NCBI RefSeq assembly: GCF_020360975.1
Contig: NW_025408675.1
Location: 1,178,001 to 1,242,000, forward strand
Length of the DNA stretch: 64,000 nt
Source: Hirsutella rhossiliensis
Taxonomy: Eukaryota > Ascomycota > Sordariomycetes > Hypocreales > Ophiocordycipitaceae
Reading direction: 5' to 3'
Of the stretch, positions 54,791 to 64,000 are shown in pieces. The position numbers and the translations under genes were made by a program. Under the pieces are notes generated by a model that worked only from the letters and a program-made list of their open reading frames with translations, made no database searches and had not been told where the DNA came from. Within the stretch, counting starts at the first letter, position 1, and every line of letters starts with the position of its first letter.

Positions 54791-57178
54791 GCTGGGCCAT
54801 GCATACGATGGTCGAGGGGGCGGTGAGTGGACTCGGACTTAGTCCCCGGGGGCTGGAGGCGGCCTGATGCAGAGGCTATGCAGGAACCCAGACAAAGGGA
54901 GACCAGAGCCCCGGCCGTGGTGTTGGTGCCTTGCAACTAATCAATAAATACGCCCACCGCCCCCGACTGGCATCTGAAAGGATGGTGGCGGAGGAAACAT
55001 GGTTGCTCTTTTGCCGCGAGGCCGAACGACATCGGGAGGGAAGAGGTGGATGCATTTTCTTTTTCTGTATTTTGTAGAGATTTTCAAGCTCGCCGTGCAT
55101 TTCATGTATTACAGGCGCCTTGTTCTCCCCATCCTGTTTCCGATCCTTGTCCGACTGGGGCCGCCACGGAGTGCCTTGGTCCCCAATCCCTGCGCATTCT
55201 CGCCTATTTGCCGGCTGTCAGCTTTCCCTTGGTTCGCGACCGCCCCTACTCTTGCTCGTGCGCGATATGTACCTTTGGACACCCAATTCGGATGCTGCCG
55301 CGCTTCCCGTGACCTCGTGTCTCATGATGAGTTATCTGAATATCCACGGTGGTGGGATATGACGAGTACGAGAGAGCAGAGACATGATGCGGCTCGCTTG
55401 CCCGCTTACCCGCCGGCCTTTTTCGCAGGCATACCCGACAGCCCTCATTCCAGCGAGGCAGGCGAGCATGGCAACGGCGGCCATGCTAGGTACCATCGTG
55501 GCCGATGTGCATCGGCGCGCGTACTCTATTCCTCTACTCCCATTGCTGGGCCATGTCTTGGTGTCGAAGGTTTGGAAGGGGAGCCAGGCCCAGGTTTGTC
55601 GGGGTCTCGCCGTCGTCTCCTCACCCTCTGCTCGTATCTTTACCTCTCTGGGACATGGCTCACGATTTACGCATGGGAAAGGAGGAAGAGAGGGGACGAT
55701 GTGGAGAGGAAACGGATGCTCGGAAGAAGAGGCGGGGGAGAGCATCCGTAGATGGAGAGGGAAAACCAAGTCTTGGAAACAGGGATGGAAAGAGGGAGGG
55801 GAGAGAGAGGAGAGAGAGAGGCGAAGAAGATGTGTACAGAATTACATGGACGTTCCCATTTCGCCCCCATGCCAAGCCGAGCCCCCCCATGCTGCTGCGG
55901 TGTCGCAGCCGTGGTCCCGTCCCGCGGCCGGGTGCCAACAGTCGACCTGGCCCTTAATCCCCTCTTGACAGCTGCCAGGGGTGTGACGAGCTGGCGGTAA
56001 TTCTGCCCGTGCGGGCCCAGCAGGGCTGTTCCCAGTTCCCGGGCCTCGGATTCGCGCCTGCATCGCTGCCGGATCCACAAACGTGCAGAGGGTGGGCCGA
56101 GCGCTCCATCCTGGTCTGGGACCCCCCCCCCCCTTCTCCCACCCAATGGGTCAAGCAGAAGTGTCAAACGAGTGAGGTGTTGAGAGAGATGGGACGAGAT
56201 GGAGAGAGACAAGCAGAGAAAGAGAGACACAAGGAGAGACAGACTTGGTCCTCGTACATAAACAAGCACTCGTACACTTCATAACACACTCAAACATGGT
56301 CTGTACAAAGACCCAAAGACCCAAAGACCCAAATACACGCTCTCACACAACAACTCGCTTCCTACATCCCCATCCCAGAGACCCCAGCCCATTCCCCCCC
56401 CCCCCCTCGCGGATAGGCATCTTGTCTCTTCGCCTGGCCCCCTCCCCCCGCCGGGTCGGTTCCGGCAGAAGGGGAACAGGGAAAACAAAAAAGAAAGGAA
56501 AAAGCAGAGCGCACAGGGTAGCCCCCCATGGCTAGCCAGGCCCAGAACAGCCAGCCACTGATGCTCGTGCAAATCGGGGAGTCAACCGCGATGTGGCTGA
56601 CCTGACGAGAACATGCCCACGAGGGAGAGGCACCCTCTACCTTCCTCTTGGGCCCTCCGGCCGATTGCCGCGTGATTTGTGTGGATGCCGTCTCACTCGT
56701 TCGCCGACCGTCGTCGCGCGGCCCGTACCCTACCTGGTACTAAACACGGACCGGCCGGGTGGCGCCCGCCATTATGACGCACCCTTGAGGTACCTAGCCG
56801 TGTCTTCTGGCTCCTCGTATGGCGACATACGAGTTCAGTTGGGCGTAAGAAGCAAAGCAAGCAGGCAATCAAGCGAATACAGCAAAGGGGAAAGGAGAGG
56901 GGGGGGGATTCAGACATGCGCCGCATATGATTCAGACGGCTCCTCTCTCCTGCAAAGATAAATAGTCGCCTCGCGCAAGGTGCTTTTGTCATGTCCAGTC
57001 TCTCCAGCCGCCAGCTTCGTCCGTCTTCAGGAACCGAACTGGCAGTAAGGAGGATCACCGCGGCACAGACTTGGCAGAATTTCGACGCGTCGTCGTGTAG
57101 TATGAGCCCCGGATGAAACGAGGCCCCGCCATATCGTGAGTGTTTCGATACTGATGCCAGCGGCAGGAAGACCTCCCA
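54791..57178. other. Intergenic, simple-sequence rich
   Basis: Lies between the zinc-cluster gene and the dioxygenase gene. Long purine-rich tracts (55680-55830, 56160-56250), C homopolymers near 56117 and 56396, and an 8-mer array at 56307-56333. No gene is supported. Confidence 0.55.
56307..56333. repeat. About 3.4 copies of the 8-mer AAAGACCC
   Basis: Perfect short tandem array in intergenic DNA. Confidence 0.9.
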
Positions 57179-58561
57179 ATGGCAGACTATGGAGCCGGAC
57201 CCGTCGTAGGGTCGCATGCTGCTGCCCTGCCCAGTATAACGTTCCCGGCCGCGCTGAAGGAGACGTCCAGGTTGCCTGCTGCCTTCCCTCCCGTTCTGAA
57301 TTCGCCGCTGGCCTGGTCCGGCTATCAGTTTGCTGAGCACTCCGAATACGTGCTCACTCTCGACAAGCTAGCCGTGGAAGAAGTCGAGCAAGCCCTCGAG
57401 CAATTCAAAGGCATGTTCCGGAGACCAGGCTGAAACCGCCATCACAGTCAGTGCTGACCAACTCCGAAGCGCTGGGCTTGGATGGCGATCTCATCTCACG
57501 AGAAATATTCCCCCTCCCCAACTTAGGACCGAGACTTGATCGGCTTCGCGTGGAAATACACCAGGGCAGAGGGTTTGGACTCATCCGAGGGCTGGACCCT
57601 CAAAAGTATTCGGTCGAGGACTTGACCATGCTCCACCTCGGCATCCAGTCCTATATTGCCAACCGCCAAGGTCGACAAGACTCCAAGGGGAACATGCTTG
57701 GTATGTGAAGCCTAGCTCAACTCTGATCAGCGCTCTCAGCCATTGACACAGCCCATAGTTCACATTGTCGCAGACAGTTCTTCCGCAGAAAAGGCGGTTC
57801 ATCATCGCCACTCGACTGCTTCGATTGTAAGGCCCCCGTGCGAATCAGTTGCTGGCAGGCGCGTGTGCTGACGAAGCGCAGACATTCCACAATGAGGAAG
57901 CGGGCGACATTGTTAGCTGGTTGACGAGGAATACGGCGGCCAAGGGCGGCAAGTGCATTATTGCCTCAGCCTATACCGTCTATAACGTGATGGCCGCCAG
58001 TCGTCCAGACTTGGTGCGAACGCTCGCGCGGTCTGACTGGCCGTTTGCCCTGTAGGTCGCGCCTAGCGCCCTGCTACGACGGCCGCGGGCAATGCTCACA
58101 TGCTCGTGTCTCGCAGGCCCCGATTCCAGTGTCGCCCAGTCATCTTCTACCACAACGAGCGGCTCATTACCAACTTTGGCAGAGCGGCGCTGTTGGGGAG
58201 TGCAGGCCATGGTCGCTCGAAGCAGCTCCCCGAGCTGACACGCAGCCAGCTCGAGGCCCTCGACATGATTGAGAGCATCGCCAAGGCCACGCAGCTGGAG
58301 ATTCCCACCGAGCCCGGCGACATTCACTTCATCAACAACCTGGCCATCTTGCACAGGCGCGAAGGTTTCGAGAACGGGCAGTCGCCTCACGAGCGGCGGC
58401 ATCTGGTGCGAATGAGACTTCGCGATGACGAGTTGGGGTGGGACATGCCCTCGGACTTGGACAAAGAATGGTCCAAGGCCTTCAACCCGGAGCGGGTAAA
58501 GGTGTGGCATCTTGAGCCAATGCCGGACGGTTTCTTTCCCTTGAGATCGCAGCCCAACTGA
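57179..58561 (+). CDS. TauD/TfdA-like Fe(II)/2-oxoglutarate dioxygenase
   Basis: Five exons: 57179-57410, 57470-57700, 57759-57826, 57882-58051 and 58117-58561, giving 381 residues, a usual size. Intron 1 (59 nt) begins GCATGT and ends CGAAG, a GC-AG intron with a CTGAC branch site; introns 2-4 are GT-AG (58, 55 and 65 nt). Joins give EQFKALGLDGDLIS, NMLGVHIVADSSS, ASITFHNEEAGDIVSW and WPFALPRFQCRPVIFY. Iron ligands are expected at His180 and Glu182 (FHNEEAGD, an HxE rather than HxD form) and at His313 (NNLAILHRREGF). The Arg-rich strand RRHLVRMRLRD probably binds 2-oxoglutarate. Fungal members of this clavaminate-synthase-like group act in secondary metabolism or sulfonate and amino-acid catabolism; the substrate cannot be told here. 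No signal peptide. Confidence 0.9.
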
Positions 58562-59986
58562 GCCAACGACACGACGCTATCGGCAGGGGGCATGGAACGA
58601 CATCATTCCAGATCGAGTCGACCAACGGCACAAAGAAGCCGACAAGGCGGTGGGAGAGACAGGAGAGAGACTAATGGCAGGACGAGTGAGAGGAATATTG
58701 ACAGCTTGGACTTGGAAAGTGTGTTTCTTTGCGGCGGCGTTTGGTTCAGAGCTTGCTTTGGTGTTGGTCGGTACCTGGCCGCGTCTAATTCGTCTCCGAG
58801 ACGCGATTGGCAGCAGTTCAAAAGGTGGAGTAGATCTGATAGAGCACCGTGTGCAATGGGAGTGGTATGCTGTCGTCAACATGAGCATCAACGTGTCCGT
58901 GCTGGAGAGTCTTGGGCAGTTGGCACGGTGCGTAGCCGTGGCGAGTCGACAATTGGGGATCGGCAAAAGGACTGGACGAAGGAGATTGAGTGTCTCGGAA
59001 GAGTGTCGCGCAAACCTGAGGTCAAGGTTGTGTGTGGTCAAAGTCGAGCAGGATGCCCGTGGTCTGCAACGCTGTGTACAGTACCTGAAAGGCGCCGCCT
59101 TCAGCTGATTTATTATTAGCAATGCCAAATTGACATCGGAAAGTCGCCAAAAATCATGGGTAACAAAGGGCCGCGACCAAGTTAGGGGTTTTGAGTGGTA
59201 GGCGGCAACACGAAGACTGCCCAGGTCGGAGTTGGCACCGGGGCGAGCCCGGAGGAGCAACTGCGACGAGGTGAAAAGGTTGCTTTTTGTCCGTTTCCTC
59301 ACTCGCACGGGCTGGACAGTGGCGGTGAGTGAGCAGCGACGAGAGCTCACACGTTCTTGTCTGGTCGACGGCGACGACTGAGCATCCGACCGGTATCGAG
59401 GGCCAAGGTTGTTTGTTGGTCAAGGCCAAGTGGCGGAGACAAATCTCACGAGAGATGGAGGCTGAGGCGCAAGGGAGGCAAGGAGGGGGATTTCGAGTCA
59501 GGGGCTACTCCGTAAATTATGCACAGTGCCAGAGGACAGTCCGTGCCAACTTTCACACTGTAGATGTGTCAGCGATCCGGCCAATAATTCGTCATGCTCA
59601 TCTCGCGTGCTTTCGCCAACAGCCTTGCCTCCATCACCGCCACAGCCGCTCAAGGCCTCGCCCATCCGCCTTCTCGTCCAAGCACAGATCGCCGTGTGCA
59701 TCATTCGCTCTGCTTCACTCTCGTTTGGAACTACGCGTGACGGGTCCCAGCTCCAAGGCCGGTCGAAGAGCATCCCATCACTCATTGTCTTGGACAAGCA
59801 ACCATCCAACGCACAGCCCGAGTCATGAGACTGTCGTCGTCCCCGTTTGATTAACCCCCGGCATTGCTCCTGTCTTGACACGCCGCCTCCCTCTGTTCTG
59901 TCTGTCCTCAAAACTTGCAACCCCGTCAGTGCATACGCCCGTACGTGCAGTTCTCTGGGCCTCGCAGCACAGTCACCAGCGCCATC
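58562..59986. other. Upstream region of the phosphatase gene
   Basis: Contains a CACGTT (Pho4/NUC-1-type weaker site) at 59350, about 640 bases before the start codon. No CACGTG was noticed and no gene is supported. Confidence 0.5.
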
Positions 59987-62094
59987 ATGGTCACAGCGTC
60001 CAAGTCCCCCCCTGTGGGCAAATACTCTCCCAGATATCAACCCCTAAACCAGGGCGGAGAGCTGGGCGAGCCCGAAGCACAGGACGGCAGCGGCATGGCG
60101 GCCAGCTTCGCCGCGAGCCGGAATGGACCCGAACATCGCTTCTTCAGGGTTGCAACCTATGGCTTGGCCTTCTGCCTGCTTCTCCTTGTCGGCTGCAACC
60201 TCTTCTTCTCTCGCCAAAAGGTCTACTCCGGCCACAGCTCATGCCCTTGCTCCCCGCACAAGGTGCCCCAGTATTTTCAGACCTCTCCGGAGCTTTGGCC
60301 CGGTCCAACCGCGACCGGCCGCGCCGCCTTCCTGGCCCAGACACGGACATTTGATCCCACCTTGACCTACGTGCCCAATGAGCCGCTTCAGACGTCGTAT
60401 CCCGTCCAGGGCATGGGGCAAGCCAACCAGAGTATCTTCAAAATGATGGGCTATCTGTCCCCCTATGCGCCCTCGCCTGGCTTTGGTGTTGACGAGTATC
60501 CCTTGCCCGCCGGCGCTGAGATCATTCAGGTCCAGATGCTGTCACGGCACGGCTCTCGCTATCCCACCACCGGCTCCAAGGTCGAGGCTCTCGGCCAACG
60601 CCTCGCCAATCTCTCCGACGGCTTTGCCCCGAAAGGACCCTTGGCTTTTCTCAAAGACTGGAAATACCAGCTCGGCTCCGAAATCTTGGTTCCAAAAGGC
60701 CGGGAGGAGCTGTTTGAGTCAGGTCAGAGGGTGCGCCGTCGCAAAAGTCGTCGAGTACCTGTCTTTGCTGACCAGTCTCATTCACATAGGCATCTTGCAC
60801 AACTACATGTACGGCGGCTTGTATAATCCGAGAAGCAAGATCATTGTCCGAACAACGGTAGAGCTGCACCAACTGCCGCAAATCCTTCCGGCGCTTGCTG
60901 ACATGAGACAGACGCAGGATCGAATGCTCAAGTCTGCCGAGAACTGGTTAGCTGGATTCTTTGGGCTGGATTGGTTCGTCCTCCCTCCGTTTGTTGCCAA
61001 CGGCACGACGCTTACACGGCCGTCCAGGGCAAACAACGCCACCATCGAGGTGATTATAGAGGACCACGGCTTTAACAATTCTCTGGCCGGCTCGCTCAAC
61101 TGCCCCAACTCATGGAAAAAGTCGTCCGGCGAAGAGGCTCGAAATACTTGGGTGCAATCATACCTTGTCAACGGTCAGTTGTTATTCTGTCGTCACCAAT
61201 ATGACGCTTTCTGTGATGCTGAGTAGCCTGTCGCAGCCACAACTCGATTCCAAGCCATGACCGAGGGTTTTACATGGACGGCCGACGACGTTTACGCCGC
61301 GCAGACCATGTGTCCCTACGAGACCGTTGCCTACGGATCCAGCAGATTCTGCGACTTGTTTACATATGACGAGTGGCAGGGCTTTGGCTACTCGATCGAC
61401 CTGTTCTTTTCGGCAATAAGCGCATTCAACAGCCCCGCGGGAGTCAGTATTTATTTCATCGTCATCCAAGCGTGCCCTCTCTTAGTCGTGCCCTCTCTTA
61501 GTTCTCGACTGACATTTCTCTCTCTCAAAGCGCGCGATCGGCATCGGTTACCAGCAAGAAGTCATTGCGCGCCTGACGAACCATACGCTTGGCTACTCAG
61601 GCTCTCAGATCAACGTGACGCTAGACAGCAGCCCGGAGACGTTTCCACTGAACCAGAGCCTCTACTTTGACTTTTCCCACGACACCAACATCGTTTCGGT
61701 CTTGACGGCATTTGGCCTCCGCCAGTTCGCAGAGGAACTCCCGGCCACACGCTATCCTGGGAAGCACAACCTGACCATTGCCCACGTGACGCCCTTTGGC
61801 GCCCGCCTCGACATCGAGGTCATCAAGACACCGAAACCGGTCTCTCCGAATCGAGACGGTTACCTACGTGGCGAGGAGACGAGATATATCCACTTCGTCT
61901 TGAACCAACGAACATTGCCTCTGGGCAAGAGCTTCCCCGAATGCGATGCCAGTCGTCAGGATGGCTGGTGCGACTTGGACACGTTTTTGAAGGCGCAAGA
62001 AGATATGGCGTCCAAGGCCAAGTTTGACCACGCTTGTTTCGGAGACTATCCTCGCGTATCATACGGAGAGGTCACAGACGGCGCTCCGCCATGA
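59987..62094 (+). CDS. Membrane-anchored histidine acid phosphatase (phytase-like)
   Basis: Five exons: 59987-60722, 60790-60857, 60912-61173, 61237-61442 and 61531-62094, giving 611 residues. Introns are 67, 54, 63 and 88 nt, GT-AG, several with CTGAC branch sites. Joins restore ELFESGILHNYMYGGLY, IVRTTTQDRMLKSAEN, LVNATTRFQAM and NSPAGRAIGIGYQQE. The phosphate loop is RHGSRYP (187-193; His188 is the nucleophile) and the proton donor is in FDFSHDTNI (His474, Asp475). Instead of a cleavable signal peptide there is a 50-residue polar N-terminus and then a transmembrane helix at about 53-74 (FRVATYGLAFCLLLLVGCNLFF), so the enzyme is probably a type II membrane protein of the secretory pathway or vacuole. 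Many NxS/T sites are present. The family releases phosphate from phytate or other monoesters; substrate unproven. Confidence 0.92.
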
Positions 62095-62446
62095 TGCGCA
62101 TCACACGAGGTTGTTTGTTCCAGCAGGCGATGTTTGACAGTTCTTGGAACCTGTATCATTTCGACGTGATTTATCATCGACTCCTGGGGTTTGCCAACGC
62201 GAATGGCGCTGACGCCAGGCTACTGTTATGCGAATGTGTAGTCATTTACGGCGTGTACACCGTTCCACAGCCAGGTTTTTTCTATCAAAGCGGGTATTGT
62301 ACGTCTCCAAATTATAGGAATCAACCAAACGCCGATGCCAGCTATGCGCCCCAACTGCCCCGGTCGCAGTCTCGGTAAAAATAGCAAAGATGGATCCAGA
62401 AAATAGCAAGAACAGAAGCTGCCGTCAAACACTAGACGGAAAGGGC
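62095..62446. other. Convergent 3' region
   Basis: Between the phosphatase gene (+) and the ammonium transporter gene (-). No gene is recognised. Confidence 0.6.
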
Positions 62447-64000
62447 TCAGGCCGCCCGAATTCCACCTTGGAGAGAGGACGCTGTCGACCTCTTTTCCTC
62501 GGGAGGGTCCCCGTCAGACGAGCGAGCCATGCTGGCGTGCTCTTGGATACCGTGCTGCGGCTCAATGACTTCGGGTGCCAGGGCGGGGTCGCGGCGATGG
62601 GGGCTCCAGGCCAGGAAGTCTCGTCGGACCTCGACGTAGTCGTACGAGAACTCGCCGTGCTGATCGTCATCCATGCCGAGAAGCTCAGCCTCCTCGGAGG
62701 CGCGCAGTTTGAGACCGGGGATGACGTCGATGATCTTGGCAATGACGGCGGACACGACAAAGGCGTAGGCGCTGGCGGCGACGATTGCGGCAAGCTGCCA
62801 GCCGAGGACGACAAACTTTCCGTCGAGGAAGCCGCCGGTGGCGCCCGTGTTGACGCCGTCGAGGCCGATGATCTTGCCCGTGGCAAAGAAGCCATTGAAG
62901 ATGAGGCCGACGATGCCGCCGATACCGTGCTCGGCGAAGACGTCGAGGGAGTCGTCGATGCGGATGAGGAATTTGACTGAGAAGAAGCGTCAGCCGATGG
63001 TTTCGGGCCGAGGTCGTACTTCCCAGATGAAATGACTCACTCTTGGTGGCAAAGTTGCAAGCAATGCCAGACACGATGCCCATGACAATACTGGCCCAGG
63101 GATCAATGAAGCCCGAGGCGGGAGTCGCGGCAACGAGGCCGGAGATGGCACCGGAGCACCAACCAACCATGGACCACTTGCGGGCTAGACGATAGTCAAG
63201 CAGGCACCAGGTCATGGCGGCGAACATGGCGGTGAGGCACGAGTTCCAGCAGGCCATGACAGCGCGCAGGTTGGCGCCAAAGGCGGAGCCGCCGTTGAAG
63301 CCGAGCCAGCCAAACCAGAGGAAAACGGTGCCGAGGGTGATGAGGGAGATGTTATGAGGGCGAAAGTTCATCATCATCTTGTCGTCGCGGCGGCCGAGGA
63401 CCCACGAGTAGGCGAGGGCCGAGACGCCGGAACCGATCTCGACAGGGATGCCGCCGGCGTAATCGAGGACGCCGGCCTTGAAACACCAGCCGTTGCTGTT
63501 CCAGACCCAGTAGGCGAGGGGGCAGTAGACGAGGGTGGCCCAGAAAAAGGTGAAGACCATGGCGGGGATGACGCGGCCGCGCTCGGCGACGGCGCCGACG
63601 GTCAGGGCGGCGGTGACGGCACAGAACATCATCTGGTAGAAGGAGTAGAGCAGGGCCGGGATGAGGGGGGAGCCGGCCGAGGGCCGGGCGAGGACCTTCA
63701 TGAGGCCAAAGTGCTTGAGATCACCGATGAAGGGGTTGCCCGAGGTCTGACCAAAGGCAAGGGAGTAGCCCCAAAAATACCACTGGAAGACGATGACGGA
63801 CGAGGACATCATGACGACCCAGAGCATGGACAGGGCCGACTTTCGGCGGGCGAGGCCCGAGTAGAGGAAGGCGATGCCGGGGACCATGAGGAGGACGAGA
63901 CAGGCGCAGAGCAGGATGAAGGCCTGGTCGCCCGACCGATACCACTGGTTGAGGTTGATGGCGGCTGTGGGAGGGGGAGGGTGAGCGTCAGCGGATGATT
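62447..64000 (-). CDS. Ammonium transporter, Mep1/Mep3 type, 5' end missing
   Basis: Exons seen: 63041-63964 and 62447-62976 with a 64-nt intron (GTGAGT...TCTCAG). A further intron starts upstream at 63965, so the first exon lies beyond the window. About 484 residues are visible, from AINLNQWYRSGDQAFI to a basic, Ser-rich cytosolic tail. Roughly ten membrane helices are present, with family marks MVPGIAFLYSGLARRKSAL, FYQMMFCAVTAALTVGA, DYAGGIPVEIGSG, FLWFGWLGFNGGSAF and FAEHGIGGIVGLIFNG. The pore position that is the first of the twin histidines in most Amt proteins is Glu here (PVEIG); the second His is kept (AEHGIGG). That pattern marks the fungal Mep1/Mep3 group, as opposed to the Mep2 sensor type. 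It takes up ammonium at the plasma membrane. Confidence 0.93.

Noticed and set aside
63354..63998. 214-codon plus-strand ORF over the ammonium transporter
   Set aside because: Asp/Glu/Gly-rich antisense shadow of membrane helices.
51813..64000. Secondary-metabolite gene cluster (regulator, dioxygenase, phosphatase, transporter)
   Set aside because: No backbone enzyme such as a PKS, NRPS, terpene synthase or DMATS is present, and the ammonium transporter and phosphatase are primary-metabolism types.

Overview
The window looks like nuclear DNA of a GC-rich filamentous ascomycete, most likely a Sordariomycete (Hypocreales is a guess). The evidence is short introns of about 50-180 nt with GTRNGT-type donors and CTRAC-like branch points, plus typical mould families: a HeLo-domain protein, an Atg33-like protein, a NUC-1-type bHLH factor and a zinc-cluster factor. 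I found no tRNA, rRNA, CRISPR array or bacterial feature. All exon models below were joined by eye from reading frame, splice signals and remembered family motifs; none is confirmed by transcripts.

Left part (1-13 kb): an ankyrin-repeat protein cut by the window edge (+), whose apparent stop codons all fall inside short introns; a decayed arylsulfotransferase-like relic (~3.9-4.3 kb); an Atg33-like membrane protein (-); the Mph1/FANCM DNA helicase (-); and a dead, 5'-truncated Tad-type LINE with a trinucleotide tail and a 15-bp target-site duplication. The LINE sits in the divergent promoter space between MPH1 and MEX67.

Middle part (13-36 kb): the mRNA export receptor Mex67 (+); a 4.7-kb gene-free stretch; a kelch-like single-pass membrane protein (+); a NUC-1/Pho4-like bHLH regulator of phosphate acquisition (+); the KEOPS subunit Pcc1 (-); the Cdc14 phosphatase (+); a HeLo-domain/pseudokinase fusion (-); and the ER cargo receptor Erv29/SURF4 (-).

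Right part (36-64 kb): an MBD4-like HhH-GPD DNA glycosylase (-), divergent from splicing factor SF3B6 (+, five exons); a SWIM zinc-finger protein (+), convergent with a divergent protein-kinase-like protein (-); a 4.8-kb gene-free stretch; an unusual Zn2Cys6 regulator (+, seven exons); a TauD/TfdA-like dioxygenase (+); a membrane-anchored histidine acid phosphatase/phytase (+); and the 3' part of a Mep1/Mep3-type ammonium transporter (-), cut by the right edge.

Most genes are housekeeping (DNA repair, RNA export, splicing, tRNA modification, mitotic exit, ER export) and do not form one pathway. Phosphate control (NUC-1 type) and a phosphate-releasing enzyme are both present but 33 kb apart. 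The most unusual item is the HeLo-pseudokinase gene, whose layout parallels the animal necroptosis effector MLKL and which needs a non-canonical GC-AG intron. A second GC-AG intron is predicted in the dioxygenase gene.
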